A stretch of 64,000 nucleotides of DNA from Zoogloea ramigera (lineage in GTDB: Bacteria > Pseudomonadota > Gammaproteobacteria > Burkholderiales > Rhodocyclaceae): contig NZ_BJNV01000010.1 of NCBI RefSeq assembly GCF_006539865.1, positions 62,001 to 126,000 on the forward strand, given 5' to 3'. Below the pieces are notes generated by a model. That model did no database searches. It was not told the origin of the DNA and was given only the letters and a program-made list of their open reading frames with translations. Position numbers and translations under genes: made by a program. Shown here one piece after another: positions 37,962 through 48,633 of the stretch (position 1 is its first letter; each line of letters begins with the position of its first letter).

Positions 37962-37971
37962 GGTGTGCACC

Positions 37972-39276
37972 TCAGGCAGTGGCCTTGTGGGCAGCCTGCA
38001 GGCCGCGATCCAGGTCGGCGATCAGGTCGGTAGCGTTCTCGAGGCCGACCGACAGGCGGATGGTGCCTTCGCCGATGCCGGCGGCCAGCAGCGCCTCCGG
38101 CGACATGCGGAAGTGGGTGGTGCTCGCCGGGTGGATCGCCAGCGACTTGGCGTCGCCCACATTGGCCAGGTGCGAAACCAGCCGCAGGGCTTCGATGAAG
38201 GCACAGCCGGCCTTGCGGCCACCCTTGAGGCTGAAGCTGAAGACACCCCCGCACCCCTTGGGAAGCAGGCGAGCCGCCAGTGCGTGGTCGGGGTGGCTGT
38301 CGAGCTCGGGCCATGACACAGCCTCGACGAGGGGGTGTTCCGAGAGGTGGCGCACCAATGCCCGCGCGTTGGCGACGTGGCGTTCCATGCGCAGGCCGAG
38401 GGTCTCGATGCCCTGGAGGATCTGGAAGGCGTTCATCGGTGACAGGCAGGCGCCGAAATCCCGCAGCCCCTCCCGGCGCGCCCGCAGCAGGAAGGCGGCA
38501 ATCGGCGACTCCTCGGCGAAGTCCATGCCGTGGAAGCCCTCGTAGGCTTCGGTGAGGGTGGGGAAACGCCCGCCCGCGGCCTCCCAGTCGAAGGCGCCGC
38601 CATCCACCAGCAGGCCGCCCACGGCAACCCCGTGGCCACCGAGAAACTTGGTGGCCGAGTGCATGACGAGGTCGGCCCCCAGGTCGAGGGGGCATTGCAG
38701 CGCCGGGGTGAGCAGGGTCGCATCGACCAGCAGCGGCACCCGGGCCTCGTGGGCGATCTCGGCGATACCCGGCACATCGAGCACCTCGAGGCCCGGGTTG
38801 CCGATGGCTTCGCCGAACAGCAGGCGCGTCTCGGGGCGGATGGCCGCGCGCCAGGCGCCCTTGTCGCGGGGTGCCACAAAGGTGGTCTCGATGCCGAACC
38901 GGGGCAGGGTGTAGGCCAGCAGGTTGTGGGAACCGCCGTACAGCGAGCGCGAAGCGACGATGTGCCCGCCGCTCCCCATGAGCGTGGTGATCGCCAGCAT
39001 CAGGGCCGCCTGGCCGCTGGCGCAGGCGATCGCGCCGACACCACCATCGAGGGCAGCAATGCGCTCCTCGAGCACCGCATTGGTGGGGTTGGAGATTCGC
39101 GAATACACATGCCCGGCCCGCGCCTGGTTGAAGAGCGCAGCGGCGTGGTCGCTGCTCTCGAACACGTAGCTGGTGGTGAAGTGGATGGGCGTGGCCCGGG
39201 AATGATGGAGCGGGTCCGGCGTCTGGCCGGCGTGCAGGGCGAGCGTGTCGGCCCCGGCGTTGCGCTGGATTGGCAT
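37972..39276 (-). CDS. metY: O-acetylhomoserine (thiol)-lyase family enzyme
   Basis: This 434-residue Cys/Met-metabolism PLP enzyme has the PLP lysine in MHSATKFLGGHG, a YSRISNPTNAVLEERIAAL segment at about residues 58-76, and the C-terminal LRLVSHLANVGDAKSLAIHP. The latter is diagnostic of the O-acetylhomoserine sulfhydrylase branch. It would make homocysteine from O-acetylhomoserine and sulfide. Cystathionine gamma-synthase is the main alternative, but length and motif favour MetY. A hydrolase gene follows directly. Confidence 0.92.
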   Translation of the reverse strand: MPIQRNAGADTLALHAGQTPDPLHHSRATPIHFTTSYVFESSDHAAALFNQARAGHVYSRISNPTNAVLEERIAALDGGVGAIACASGQAALMLAITTLMGSGGHIVASRSLYGGSHNLLAYTLPRFGIETTFVAPRDKGAWRAAIRPETRLLFGEAIGNPGLEVLDVPGIAEIAHEARVPLLVDATLLTPALQCPLDLGADLVMHSATKFLGGHGVAVGGLLVDGGAFDWEAAGGRFPTLTEAYEGFHGMDFAEESPIAAFLLRARREGLRDFGACLSPMNAFQILQGIETLGLRMERHVANARALVRHLSEHPLVEAVSWPELDSHPDHALAARLLPKGCGGVFSFSLKGGRKAGCAFIEALRLVSHLANVGDAKSLAIHPASTTHFRMSPEALLAAGIGEGTIRLSVGLENATDLIADLDRGLQAAHKATA

Positions 39277-39327
39277 GCGGGATTTGAGAAGGAACGGGGT
39301 GGAGGGAGGAGCCCGGGGTAGGTGGGC

Positions 39328-39552
39328 TCAGGCGGGCTCGTCAGGGTCCATCAGATGCTGGATGATCGCGATCCGGTCTTTCAAGAGCAACTTACGTTTC
39401 TTGAGACGCCTGAGAAGCAGGTCGTCTCCAGCCGGTGGCGCTACGGTGATCTGGGCGATGATGGCATCGAGATCCCGGTGCTCGGTGGTGAGGACAGCCA
39501 GCCGCGAGGCGAGGCTGCTATCGTCGGCGCAGGGCGGAGTGCTGTCATTCAT
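39328..39552 (-). CDS. DUF465 (YdcH-like) small protein
   Basis: The 74-residue helical protein, with TTEHRDLDAIIAQI and LLLRRLKKRKLLLKDRIAII, matches the DUF465/YdcH pattern of two helices with the conserved LKKRKL...KD core. The function is unknown. It reads leftward upstream of metY, with a 51-bp gap. Confidence 0.88.
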   Translation of the reverse strand: MNDSTPPCADDSSLASRLAVLTTEHRDLDAIIAQITVAPPAGDDLLLRRLKKRKLLLKDRIAIIQHLMDPDEPA

Positions 39553-39750
39553 GTCGGATCGGACTCCGAAAGGGAACGGCTGCAGGCTGGATTGACTGCA
39601 ATAATATTAGGCTTGGAGGGCGCGAAATACAACGCCATGACGCCCCCCAAGGCACCCGAGGCGTGGCTTGGGGTTTGCCACGCGGCGGTCCTATCAGGAC
39701 GGCCCGAAATTGCAATTGCACGAAATAATAAGAAAAAGACAATAAAGGGC

Positions 39751-39780
39751 TTGCAAGAGAAAAAGGTTTCCCTTTAAAAT
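39751..39780 (+). promoter_or_regulatory. Promoter of rpsT
   Basis: TTGCAA (39751-39756) and TAAAAT (39775-39780) are spaced by 18 bp, 38 bp before the rpsT start. The preceding 39553-39750 has no gene. Confidence 0.65.
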
Positions 39781-39818
39781 CTTGCGCTTTACTGCATTTC
39801 TTTCAGGACTATTACAAG

Positions 39819-40097
39819 ATGGCCAATTCGGCACAAGCCCGTAAGCGCGCCCGTCAAGCAGTCAAGGCCCGCGCCCTCAACATGAGCCTGCGTTCGCGTC
39901 TGCGTACTGCCATCAAGGCTGTTCGCAAGGCGGTCGTTGGCGGCGACAAGCAAGTCGCTCAGCAAGTCTTCGTTGCCTCCCAGCGCACGATCGACAGCAT
40001 CGCCGACAAGAAGATCATTCACAAGAACAAGGCTGCCCGCCACAAGAGCCGTCTGTCCTCCGCCATCAAGGCGATGGGCGCTGCTGCGGCTGCCTGA
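39819..40097 (+). CDS. rpsT: 30S ribosomal protein S20
   Basis: The 92-residue, Lys/Arg/Ala-rich helical protein begins [20 protein letters not shown], the standard S20 N-terminus, with [12 protein letters not shown] near the end. It binds 16S rRNA early in 30S assembly. It is monocistronic with its own promoter and a downstream terminator. AGGA lies about 11 bases before ATG, a rather long spacing. Confidence 0.98.
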   Translation: MANSAQARKRARQAVKARALNMSLRSRLRTAIKAVRKAVVGGDKQVAQQVFVASQRTIDSIADKKIIHKNKAARHKSRLSSAIKAMGAAAAA

Positions 40098-40157
40098 TCT
40101 TGACCGTTCGGGCTGGCGCGCCCTGGCGCCCACCCAACCCGAACGGGGCATGAAAAG

Positions 40158-40190
40158 ATCGCCCGAGTTGTTTTGCGAGCGATTTTTTTG
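40158..40190 (+). terminator. Terminator of rpsT
   Basis: ATCGCCCG (40158-40165) and CGAGCGAT (40176-40183) form a stem with one mismatch, followed by TTTTTTT. A further inverted repeat CCGTTCGGG/CCCGAACGG lies just upstream. Confidence 0.7.
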
Positions 40191-40228
40191 TGCGTAGTAA
40201 AAAGATCTAAATGGTTTTCATTTAGATC

Positions 40229-40257
40229 TTGACGAAGGTAAAAAGGCAACGTATAGT
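40229..40257 (+). promoter_or_regulatory. Promoter of tRNA-Leu(GAG)
   Basis: TTGACG (40229-40234), a 17-bp spacer and TATAGT (40252-40257) end 20 bp before the tRNA. Confidence 0.8.
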
Positions 40258-40277
40258 TCGCCTCCTTCGCACCGAGT

Positions 40278-40362
40278 GCCTTGGTGGTGAAATTGGTAGG
40301 CACGCTATCTTGAGGGGGTAGTGACGCAAGTCGTGCGAGTTCGAGTCTCGCCCAAGGCACCA
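40278..40362 (+). tRNA. tRNA-Leu(GAG)
   Basis: GCCTTGG (40278-40284) pairs with CCAAGGC (40352-40358), with discriminator A and encoded CCA. The anticodon loop TTGAGGG gives GAG, reading CUC and CUU. The 85-nt length and variable arm fit leucine class II. Confidence 0.97.
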
Positions 40363-40398
40363 AAAATCATGTTCTCCTCTGAACGTGGGTAGTGAAAG

Positions 40399-40426
40399 AA
40401 AAGCCGGCTCTGCCGGCTTTTTTCAT
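40399..40426. terminator. Bidirectional terminator between tRNA-Leu and a convergent gene
   Basis: AAGCCGGC (40401-40408) and GCCGGCTT (40412-40419) form a GC-rich stem with T-runs on the plus side and A-runs before it, so it can act in both directions. Confidence 0.8.
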
Positions 40427-40740
40427 TTCTGCGCCTGCAGCGCAGCCAGAAACTTGCGCCGGGCGGCCTCCAGTTCGGCCTTCGAGAAATCATCCACCAG
40501 ACGCAGGCAGGTGCCGTAGAAGCCGTCGAAAGCCGCGATGACGCGGGCCTCGTCCACTTGCCGGGTAGGCGCGGCATCGACGACCGGCGCTGCGCCGTCC
40601 ACCGGCTTCAGCACCGCGTAGCGGGGGATCAGGCGCTGGCCGCTGCCGTCTTCGGCGCTGGCGGTCATCGGGCCCGTCTTGCTGAAGATCTTGCCTTCGA
40701 ATTCAAAACGGGTGCCGAGGGGGATCTGGGTGAATTTCAT
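40423..40740 (-). CDS. Conserved hypothetical protein
   Basis: The 105-residue soluble protein starts MKFTQIPLGTRFEFEGKIFS followed by KTGPMTASAED, a small beta-rich domain seen in betaproteobacterial proteins of unknown function. The C-terminal half is a helical hairpin ending in LEAARRKFLAALQAQK. It is a single gene read toward tRNA-Leu, sharing its terminator. No function can be assigned. Confidence 0.75.
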   Translation of the reverse strand: MKFTQIPLGTRFEFEGKIFSKTGPMTASAEDGSGQRLIPRYAVLKPVDGAAPVVDAAPTRQVDEARVIAAFDGFYGTCLRLVDDFSKAELEAARRKFLAALQAQK

Positions 40741-40816
40741 GGTCGGACGTTCTTTTAATCGGTTCTCGCACGCGGCCCACGCCGAAAGGTCGGGCGGGGC
40801 GATCGTGACTGAAATG

Positions 40817-40851
40817 AAAAGGCCCTCCGCGACTGCCGCCGGCGAAGGGCC
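40817..40851 (-). terminator. Terminator of ettA
   Basis: The minus strand has GGCCCTTCGC (40851-40842) pairing with GCGGAGGGCC (40830-40821), followed by TTTTC. It lies 25 bp after the ettA stop. Confidence 0.7.
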
Positions 40852-40875
40852 CTGATTACATCGGCCTGCGCTTGT

Positions 40876-42540
<1,665 letters not shown>

Positions 42541-42617
42541 GGAGTACTTTCCGGAGATGCAAAAATCGAAGGCGCAACTTTACCCCACTTGGCGCAGCCA
42601 TGCGGGGGTGACAACCT

Positions 42618-43355
42618 TCAGCAGGTCAAAGGAGCGCGCGCCGCAGCGGCGCTTGCCGCGACGAGGGTGCCGAGAATGGAGTCCTGCGCCTCCCGCGACA
42701 TGAAATAGGGGTAGAGGGTGCGCGCCTGGGGATCGGCGGAGCCGCCGAAACGGGCGATCTGGTCGTCCATGTGGCCGAGCTCGAGATGCATCAGCACCGC
42801 CGGCGCGTCCACCCGCGGGCAGATCCGTTCGCTGCCGATAATCCGGAAACCGAGCATGCGGCGGTAGAAGGGCGCATGGCGGGGGTGAACCTCGATGACC
42901 ACGTCGGTGGCCCGGTGGAGCAGGCGGCCGTGGATGTACACCAGATGGAGCAGGGCGCCTAGCACCTCCCGGGAATTATGCTGGGTGTCCATGGCCAGCC
43001 GGGTCAGCTCGCACAGGCGGGCACCCTGCTTGCGCAGCACGGCGATCTCTTCGGGATAGAGGGTCTCGGCGAGAATGCCCGCGTCGCCGTCGAGCCCGAG
43101 GGTCACCGTGCCGAAGACATCACCTTTCTCGGAGGCCAGCAGAGTGATCCGATCCGGGCGGTCGGTATGAACGGCACTCTCCACGAGGTTGAGGCCCCGC
43201 CAGCTGTACATCCGCTCGATGAGCAGTCGCAAGGCCTGCTTGTGGCGCAGCGGGTCCGCGCTCTCGACCGTGTAGCTGGAACGGATGTGCGCCCCGCCGA
43301 CAGGGTCTGTCGGAGTGGCCAGCAGTGGCACGGGGAGGGCGCGTTGTTTATTCAT
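42618..43355 (-). CDS. FeeM-like N-acyltransferase domain protein
   Basis: The protein has 245 residues from ATG 43355. It resembles the N-acyl amino acid synthase FeeM / GNAT-like family: IRSSYTVESADPLRHKQALR at the start, then GTVTLGLDGDAGILAETLYP and RLCELTRLAMDT. PRHAPFYRRMLGFRIIG closes the acyl-CoA/ACP-binding motif. Such enzymes transfer acyl groups to amino acids, but the acceptor here is unknown. It lies 77 bp upstream of ettA on the same strand. Confidence 0.75.
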   Translation of the reverse strand: MNKQRALPVPLLATPTDPVGGAHIRSSYTVESADPLRHKQALRLLIERMYSWRGLNLVESAVHTDRPDRITLLASEKGDVFGTVTLGLDGDAGILAETLYPEEIAVLRKQGARLCELTRLAMDTQHNSREVLGALLHLVYIHGRLLHRATDVVIEVHPRHAPFYRRMLGFRIIGSERICPRVDAPAVLMHLELGHMDDQIARFGGSADPQARTLYPYFMSREAQDSILGTLVAASAAAARAPLTC

Positions 43356-43483
43356 TGCGCCTATTCTGAGGCGCCTCACCCTTTATGGCCGTGCGAAGGA
43401 AATCACACCCGCCCGTGCTTCCTGCCAAAGCCGGCGCATTTCGCGCTGCATCGAGGAACTACTTGGCACCAGAAGTGCCCGAT

Positions 43484-45208
43484 TCAGGCAGCAAACTGAA
43501 GGCGGGCGAGCCTTGCGTAGAGCCCGTCGGCGGCGACCAGCTCGTGGTGTTGCCCCTGCTGGACGACCCGCCCGCCGTCGAGCACCACGATGCGGTCGGC
43601 CCGCTGCACGGTGGCCAGGCGGTGGGCGATGACGAGGGTGGTGCGCTGGCGCATCAGGCCCTCCAGGGCTGTCTGCACCATCCGCTCGCTCTCTGCGTCG
43701 AGGGCCGAGGTGGCCTCGTCGAGCAGCAGCACCGGCCGGTCGGCCAGAATCGCCCGGGCGATCGCGATGCGCTGGCGCTGGCCGCCCGACAGCCGCACGC
43801 CCCTCTCGCCCAGGTCGGTGTCGTAGCCCTCGGGCAGGCGCTCGATGAACTCGTCGGCGAAGGCCGCCACGCAGGCTGCGCGCACCTCGGCCAGGCTCGC
43901 ATCGGGGCGGGCATAGCGCACGTTCTCGGCCACGCTGCCGGCAAAGATCACCGCCTCCTGGGAGACCAGCGCCATGCGCCCGCGCAGGGCCAGCGGGTCG
44001 GCCTCGGTGAGGGGCAGGCCGTCCATCCGGATCACCCCAGCCTCCGGGTCGTAGAAGCGCAGCAGGAGCTGAAAGACCGTGCTCTTGCCGGCGCCGGACG
44101 GCCCCACCAGGGCCACCGTTTCACCTGGTGCCACATGCAGGTCGAAGTCGGCCAGCGCCGCCGTGTCGGGGCGGGCCGGGTAGCGGAAGCTCACCCGCTC
44201 GAAGCTGATCGCCCCGCGCGCCGGTTCGGGCAGCGGCATGGCCCGTGCCGGCGCCTGAATGGCAGGGCGGGTGTTGAGGATCTCCAGCAACCTTTCGGTG
44301 GCCCCGGTGGCCCGCTGCAGATCGCCCCAGACCTCCGACAGCGCGCCCACGCTGCCGGCAACGATGGCCGCGTAGAAGACGAAGGCCGACAGTTGGCCGG
44401 CGGACAGCTCGCCCGCCAGCACGTCATGCCCACCGACCCACAGGATGAAGGCGATCGCCCCGAACACAAGCACCAGCACGCAGGCCACCAGCAGCGCCCG
44501 GTTGGCCACCCGCTGGCGGGCGGTGGCGAAGCTCTGCTCGACCAGCTCGCCGAAGGCCTGCCGGTCGGCCACCTCATGGCCGTAGGCCTGGACGATGCGG
44601 ATCTCGTGGATCGTCTCGTCGATGCGCTCGCCAAGCGCCGCGACGCGCGCCTGGCTGGCCCGGGCGAGCGCCCGCACCCGTCGGCCGAAGATGATGATCG
44701 GCGCCACCACCAGGGGCACGCCGCCTACCGTCAGCAGGCTGAGCTTGAGGCTGGTGGTGAACAGCATCACCAGCCCCCCCACCAGCAGCAGCGCGTTGCG
44801 CAGGGCGATCGACAGACTGGAGCCGATCACGTTCTCGATCTGGGTGGTGTCGGCGGTGAGGCGGGTGATCACCTCGCCGGTGCGGCCGGCCTCGAACCAC
44901 GACGGCGGCAGCGTGAGCAGGTGGTCGAAGACCCGCCGCCGCAGGTCGGCCGTGACCCGCTCGCCCAGCCACGACACGTTGTAGAAGCGGACGTAGGTGG
45001 CCAGCGCGAGCACCAGGATCACCCCGACCATCGCCGCCAGCGAGCGGTCCAGCCAGGCCGGATCGCCTGCCGAGAAGCCCTGGTCGATGACGGTGCGCAG
45101 CCCCTGGCCGACCGCCAGCATGGCCGTCGCGGCCACCACCAGGGCCACAAGGGCGAGGATCACGCGGCGGCGGTAGGGCGCCAGGAGTTCGACGAGAAGA
45201 CGGAGCAT
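43484..45208 (-). CDS. ABC exporter, fused permease and ATPase (MsbA-like)
   Basis: The protein has 574 residues from ATG 45208; the longer frame to 45280 lacks a good start. The N-terminal ~310 residues have six membrane helices of the type-1 exporter fold, with the coupling pattern TADTTQIENVIGSSLSIALR. The C-terminal ATPase has GPSGAGKST, LSGGQRQR, LLLDEATSALDAESE and the switch His in VIAHRLATV. It works as a homodimer; the substrate may be lipid or drug. No partner genes are adjacent. Confidence 0.92.
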   Translation of the reverse strand: MLRLLVELLAPYRRRVILALVALVVAATAMLAVGQGLRTVIDQGFSAGDPAWLDRSLAAMVGVILVLALATYVRFYNVSWLGERVTADLRRRVFDHLLTLPPSWFEAGRTGEVITRLTADTTQIENVIGSSLSIALRNALLLVGGLVMLFTTSLKLSLLTVGGVPLVVAPIIIFGRRVRALARASQARVAALGERIDETIHEIRIVQAYGHEVADRQAFGELVEQSFATARQRVANRALLVACVLVLVFGAIAFILWVGGHDVLAGELSAGQLSAFVFYAAIVAGSVGALSEVWGDLQRATGATERLLEILNTRPAIQAPARAMPLPEPARGAISFERVSFRYPARPDTAALADFDLHVAPGETVALVGPSGAGKSTVFQLLLRFYDPEAGVIRMDGLPLTEADPLALRGRMALVSQEAVIFAGSVAENVRYARPDASLAEVRAACVAAFADEFIERLPEGYDTDLGERGVRLSGGQRQRIAIARAILADRPVLLLDEATSALDAESERMVQTALEGLMRQRTTLVIAHRLATVQRADRIVVLDGGRVVQQGQHHELVAADGLYARLARLQFAA

Positions 45209-45315
45209 GGAATCCGGCAGGGCCGGTCGCGGGCTGGATGAGCGCCCGATTTTACGGTGACTTGGCCTGCATCCCGGCACAAGGTGGGCTGAAAGGCCGT
45301 GTTGCCCGGTAAGCT

Positions 45316-45750
45316 ATGGTCTTTAGTCCGATGAAAGCCTCATGCGCCATGTTGTCCACGCTTCCCCTCACCGCCGGGGTTACCCTGTTGATCGTCCTGC
45401 TCATGTTCGGCACCGCCTTCGCGGTGGGCAAGGGACGCCACCGCTACGGCATCGAGGCGCCGGCGGTGAGCGGCCACCCGGCCTTCGAGCGCCTCTACCG
45501 GGTGCAGATGAACACCCTCGAATGGGCCGTGATGACCTTGCCCTGCCTGTGGATCTGCGCGGCCTACGTGAATGACGCCGTCGCGGCGGGCCTGGGTGGC
45601 GTGTGGCTGGCGGGGCGCGTCGGGTATGCCGTCGCCTACGCGCGGGAGCCGGCCCTGCGAGCGAAGGGCTTCACGGTGGGCGCGCTGGCCTTCGGCGCCC
45701 TGGGGCTTGCCGCCGGCGGCGGCGTGCTTTGGAACTTGCTGGGGTACTGA
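45316..45750 (+). CDS. MAPEG-family membrane protein
   Basis: The 144-residue frame has four hydrophobic helices. The motif ERLYRVQMNTLEWAVMTLPC, and a later GRVGYAVAYAREP, identify the MAPEG family (membrane-associated eicosanoid/glutathione metabolism). Bacterial members are glutathione-linked and mostly uncharacterised. The start is unclear: ATG 45316, 45331 and 45349 are all in frame without a strong ribosome site, and the shortest begins closest to the first helix. The depolymerase gene starts 2 bp after its stop. Confidence 0.88.
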   Translation: MVFSPMKASCAMLSTLPLTAGVTLLIVLLMFGTAFAVGKGRHRYGIEAPAVSGHPAFERLYRVQMNTLEWAVMTLPCLWICAAYVNDAVAAGLGGVWLAGRVGYAVAYAREPALRAKGFTVGALAFGALGLAAGGGVLWNLLGY

Positions 45751-45752
45751 CG

Positions 45753-46796
45753 ATGAAGATCAAAACGCTGATTGTGCTGGCCACGCTGGGCGGCGCTTTG
45801 CCGGGCCAGGCCGCGCAGCCCCTGCCCGGGCTGGGCGCCGACGGGGCTGGCCTGACGGTCTCGGGCATCTCGTCCGGCGGCTACATGGCGGTACAGTTCC
45901 AGGTGGCCTTTTCGAAGCAGGTGCGCGGCGCCGGCATCATCGCCGCCGGCCCCTACGACTGCGCCGAAGGCAGCAGCATCCGCGCGCTGGCCCACTGCAT
46001 GTCGCCCTCGGCCTGGGCGCCGCCGCCCAAGCCCGACGAGATCCGGCCGCGCATTGAATCCCGCGCCCGTCTGGGCCTCATCGACCCGCCCGAAGGCCTC
46101 GCCGACGACCAGGTGTGGATGCTGGGCGGCGGGGCCGACCGCACCGTCGAACCGCCGGTGATGGATGCGCTGGAGGCCTTCTACCGCCAGTGGGTGCCGG
46201 CCGATGCGCTGCGCCGGGTGAGCCTGCCCGACGCCGGCCACGCGATGATCTCGGTGGCCGACGGCAAACCCAACGCCTGCAACACCTCCGAGCCGCCGTA
46301 CATCAACCGCTGTGGCGATTTCGACGCGCCCGGCGAGCTGCTCCGCCACCTGCTGGGCAAGCTCGAAGCCGCTCGGGCGCCCGAGCCGGCCTCGCTCCAG
46401 GCCTTCGACCAGCGCCCCTTCATCAGCGGGCTGCCGGCCGACGTCAGCATGGCGGAGCAGGGCTTCGTCTATGTGCCGTCGGCTTGCCGGGCCGGCGGCT
46501 GCCGGGTGCATGTGGCCTTCCACGGCTGCCAGCAGAGTGAGGACAAGATCGGCCGGCGCTTCGTGGAAGGCGCCGGCTACAACCCCTGGGCCGAAGCCAA
46601 CCGGCTGATCGTGCTGTACCCGCAGACCATCGCCAGAAACGGCTGGGCGGCCGGCTCCTACCGCTGGGTGCTCAACCCCAAGGGCTGCTGGGACTGGTGG
46701 GGCTACAGTTCGGTCGACTACGCCACCCGGAACGGGCCGCAGATGGCCGCAGTGCACAAGATGGTGGACCGCCTGCAGGAGAAGCCCGGGAAATAA
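45753..46796 (+). CDS. Extracellular poly(3-hydroxybutyrate) depolymerase-like protein
   Basis: The 347-residue protein starts at ATG 45753 with a signal peptide (KIKTLIVLATLGGALPGQAA). The lipase box is GISSG at residues 38-42, with nucleophile Ser40. Asp in GGGADRTVEPP and His in FHGCQQSED or DAGHAMISV complete the putative site, and the pattern SACRAGGCRVHVAFHGCQQS is characteristic of PHB depolymerases. It should degrade polyhydroxyalkanoate or short-chain esters outside the cytoplasm. Cysteine-rich segments suggest disulfides. It follows the MAPEG gene closely. Confidence 0.88.
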   Translation: MKIKTLIVLATLGGALPGQAAQPLPGLGADGAGLTVSGISSGGYMAVQFQVAFSKQVRGAGIIAAGPYDCAEGSSIRALAHCMSPSAWAPPPKPDEIRPRIESRARLGLIDPPEGLADDQVWMLGGGADRTVEPPVMDALEAFYRQWVPADALRRVSLPDAGHAMISVADGKPNACNTSEPPYINRCGDFDAPGELLRHLLGKLEAARAPEPASLQAFDQRPFISGLPADVSMAEQGFVYVPSACRAGGCRVHVAFHGCQQSEDKIGRRFVEGAGYNPWAEANRLIVLYPQTIARNGWAAGSYRWVLNPKGCWDWWGYSSVDYATRNGPQMAAVHKMVDRLQEKPGK

Positions 46797-46823
46797 CGTG
46801 CGTCTCCTGCGTAGGTGGGCGCC

Positions 46824-47600
46824 TTACTTTTCGACGAAGGCCCGCTCGATCACGTAATCCCCCGGCGCACCGATGTGGGGCGAGATCTTGAAGCCGCGAG
46901 CATCCAGCATCCTGCAGCAATCGTCGAGCATGGCCGGGCTGCCGCAGATCATCGCCCGGTCCACCGCCGGGTCGAGGGGCGGCAGGCCGATGTCCTCGAA
47001 GAGCTTGCCGCTCTCCACAAGGTCGGTGACGCGGCCCTGGTTGCGGAAGGGCTCGCGGGTCACGGTGGGGTAGTAGATGAGCTGCTCACGCACCTGTTCG
47101 CCGAAAAACTCGTTTTGCGGCAGCGCCTCTTCGATGAACGCGCTGTAGGCCAGTTCGGAGACGTAGCGCACGCCATGCAGCAGCACCACCTTCTCGAAAC
47201 GCTCGTAGGTTTCCGGGTCCTGGATGACGCTCATGAAGGGCGCCAGGCCCGTGCCGGTGGAAAACAGGTAAAGGTTGCGCCCCGGCAGCAGGTCGTGGAG
47301 CACCAGGGTGCCGGTGGGCTTCTTGCTCACGACGATCGGGTCGCCCGGCTGCAGGTGCTGCAGGCGCGACGTGAGCGGGCCATCCGGCACCTTGATGCTG
47401 AAGAACTCCAGGTGCTCCTCGTAATTGGGGCTGGCGATGCTGTAGGCGCGGGTCAGCGGCCGGCCTTCCACCTCGAGGCCGATCATCACGAACTGGCCGT
47501 TCTCGAAGCGCAGCCCCGCGTCGCGGGTCACCTTGAAACTGAACAGGGAATCGTTCCAGTGGCGGACATCGATGACGGTCTGGGTACTCAGCTTGCTCAT
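46824..47600 (-). CDS. fpr: Ferredoxin-NADP+ reductase
   Basis: The 258-residue protein starts at ATG 47600 with AAGG 7 bases upstream. The FAD domain shows RAYSIASPNYEEHLEFF, and GPLTSRLQHLQPGD the next conserved strand. The NADPH domain has STGTGLAPFMSVIQDPETYE and CGSPAMLDD, and the C-terminus ends FVEK, typical of bacterial Fpr. It moves electrons between NADPH and ferredoxin/flavodoxin. It is divergent from a FinR-like LysR regulator, as in Pseudomonas. Confidence 0.95.
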   Translation of the reverse strand: MSKLSTQTVIDVRHWNDSLFSFKVTRDAGLRFENGQFVMIGLEVEGRPLTRAYSIASPNYEEHLEFFSIKVPDGPLTSRLQHLQPGDPIVVSKKPTGTLVLHDLLPGRNLYLFSTGTGLAPFMSVIQDPETYERFEKVVLLHGVRYVSELAYSAFIEEALPQNEFFGEQVREQLIYYPTVTREPFRNQGRVTDLVESGKLFEDIGLPPLDPAVDRAMICGSPAMLDDCCRMLDARGFKISPHIGAPGDYVIERAFVEK

Positions 47601-47651
47601 GGTCGGGCCTTGAAGAATGAACTTGATGGCACGATTGTAGGGTGGCAATAA

Positions 47652-47666
47652 ATCCATAAAATGGAT
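47652..47666. promoter_or_regulatory. ATCCAT-AAA-ATGGAT palindrome, putative LysR-type operator
   Basis: This perfect inverted repeat contains the T-N11-A core expected for LysR regulators. It lies between fpr and the divergent regulator, next to an AT-rich promoter stretch. Confidence 0.55.
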
Positions 47667-47706
47667 TGTATTAATATATCTATTCTATAAATCAGATATA
47701 AAACCG

Positions 47707-48633
47707 ATGCGATACACCCTGCGCCAGCTGGAAATCTTCATCGCCGTCGCCCGCCACGAGAGCGTTTCCCGCGCCGCCGACGCACTGGCCCTGTCCCAGT
47801 CGGCAACCAGCACCGCCCTGGGCGAGCTGGAGCGCCAGTTCGACACCCAGCTCTTCGATCGCATCGGCAAGGCCCTGCGCCTCAACGAGCTCGGCCACGT
47901 GGTGCTGCCCCACGCGGTGCAGCTGGTCGAACACGCCCGCGAGATCGAATCGATGCTGGCTCGCCAGACCGACTTCGGCCCGCTGCAGATCGGCGCCACC
48001 CTGACGGTGGGCAACTACCTGGCCACGCTGATCGCCGCCGATTTCCTGCGCCGCCACCCGAGCGCCCGGGTGGGCCTGTCGGTGCATAACTCGGCCACCA
48101 TCATGCACCAGCTGCTCCACTATGAACTCGACCTGGGCCTGATCGAGGGCACCTGCCGCCACCCCGACCTCCTCGTCGAACCGTGGGTGGAGGACGAGCT
48201 GGTGGTGTTCTGCGCGCCGGGGCACCCGCTGGCCCACGGTCGGCCGGTGGAGCTGGTCGAGCTGGCCGCCCAGGACTGGATCCTGCGGGAGGCCGGCTCC
48301 GGCACCCGCGAGACCTTCGACCAGGCCCTGCGCCACTTCAGCGGAGAGCTGCGGGTGCGGCTCGAGCTGGAGCACACCGAGGCGATCAAGCGGGCCGTCG
48401 AGAGTGGCCTCGGCATCGGCTGCATCTCCCGGCTCGCGCTGCGTGAGGCATTTCGGCGGGGCAGCCTGACGGCCGTCGAGACACCCGGGCTGGACCTGCG
48501 GCGGCAGTTCCAGTTCGTCACCCACCGGCGCAAGCACGTCACCGCCGGCATGCGCGAGTTCATCACCCTGTGCCGCCAGATGACGGCTGGCGCGGCGCGC
48601 AGTGATCTGATCGAACTGCCCTTCATCCCCTGA
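47707..48633 (+). CDS. finR: LysR-family regulator, FinR-like
   Basis: This 308-residue LysR protein has a winged-helix at residues 1-60 (LRQLEIFIAVARHESVSRAA then LALSQSATSTALGELERQFD) and a C-terminal ligand-binding domain. In pseudomonads FinR is divergent from fpr and activates it under superoxide or sulfite stress. The same arrangement and an intervening T-N11-A palindrome support that role here. Naming by context is an inference, since LysR paralogues are numerous. Confidence 0.8.
   Translation: MRYTLRQLEIFIAVARHESVSRAADALALSQSATSTALGELERQFDTQLFDRIGKALRLNELGHVVLPHAVQLVEHAREIESMLARQTDFGPLQIGATLTVGNYLATLIAADFLRRHPSARVGLSVHNSATIMHQLLHYELDLGLIEGTCRHPDLLVEPWVEDELVVFCAPGHPLAHGRPVELVELAAQDWILREAGSGTRETFDQALRHFSGELRVRLELEHTEAIKRAVESGLGIGCISRLALREAFRRGSLTAVETPGLDLRRQFQFVTHRRKHVTAGMREFITLCRQMTAGAARSDLIELPFIP

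Noticed and set aside
43385-45241. 618-residue plus-strand frame opposite the ABC exporter
   Set aside because: It is antisense to a protein with complete exporter and ATPase motifs, and has no motif of its own.
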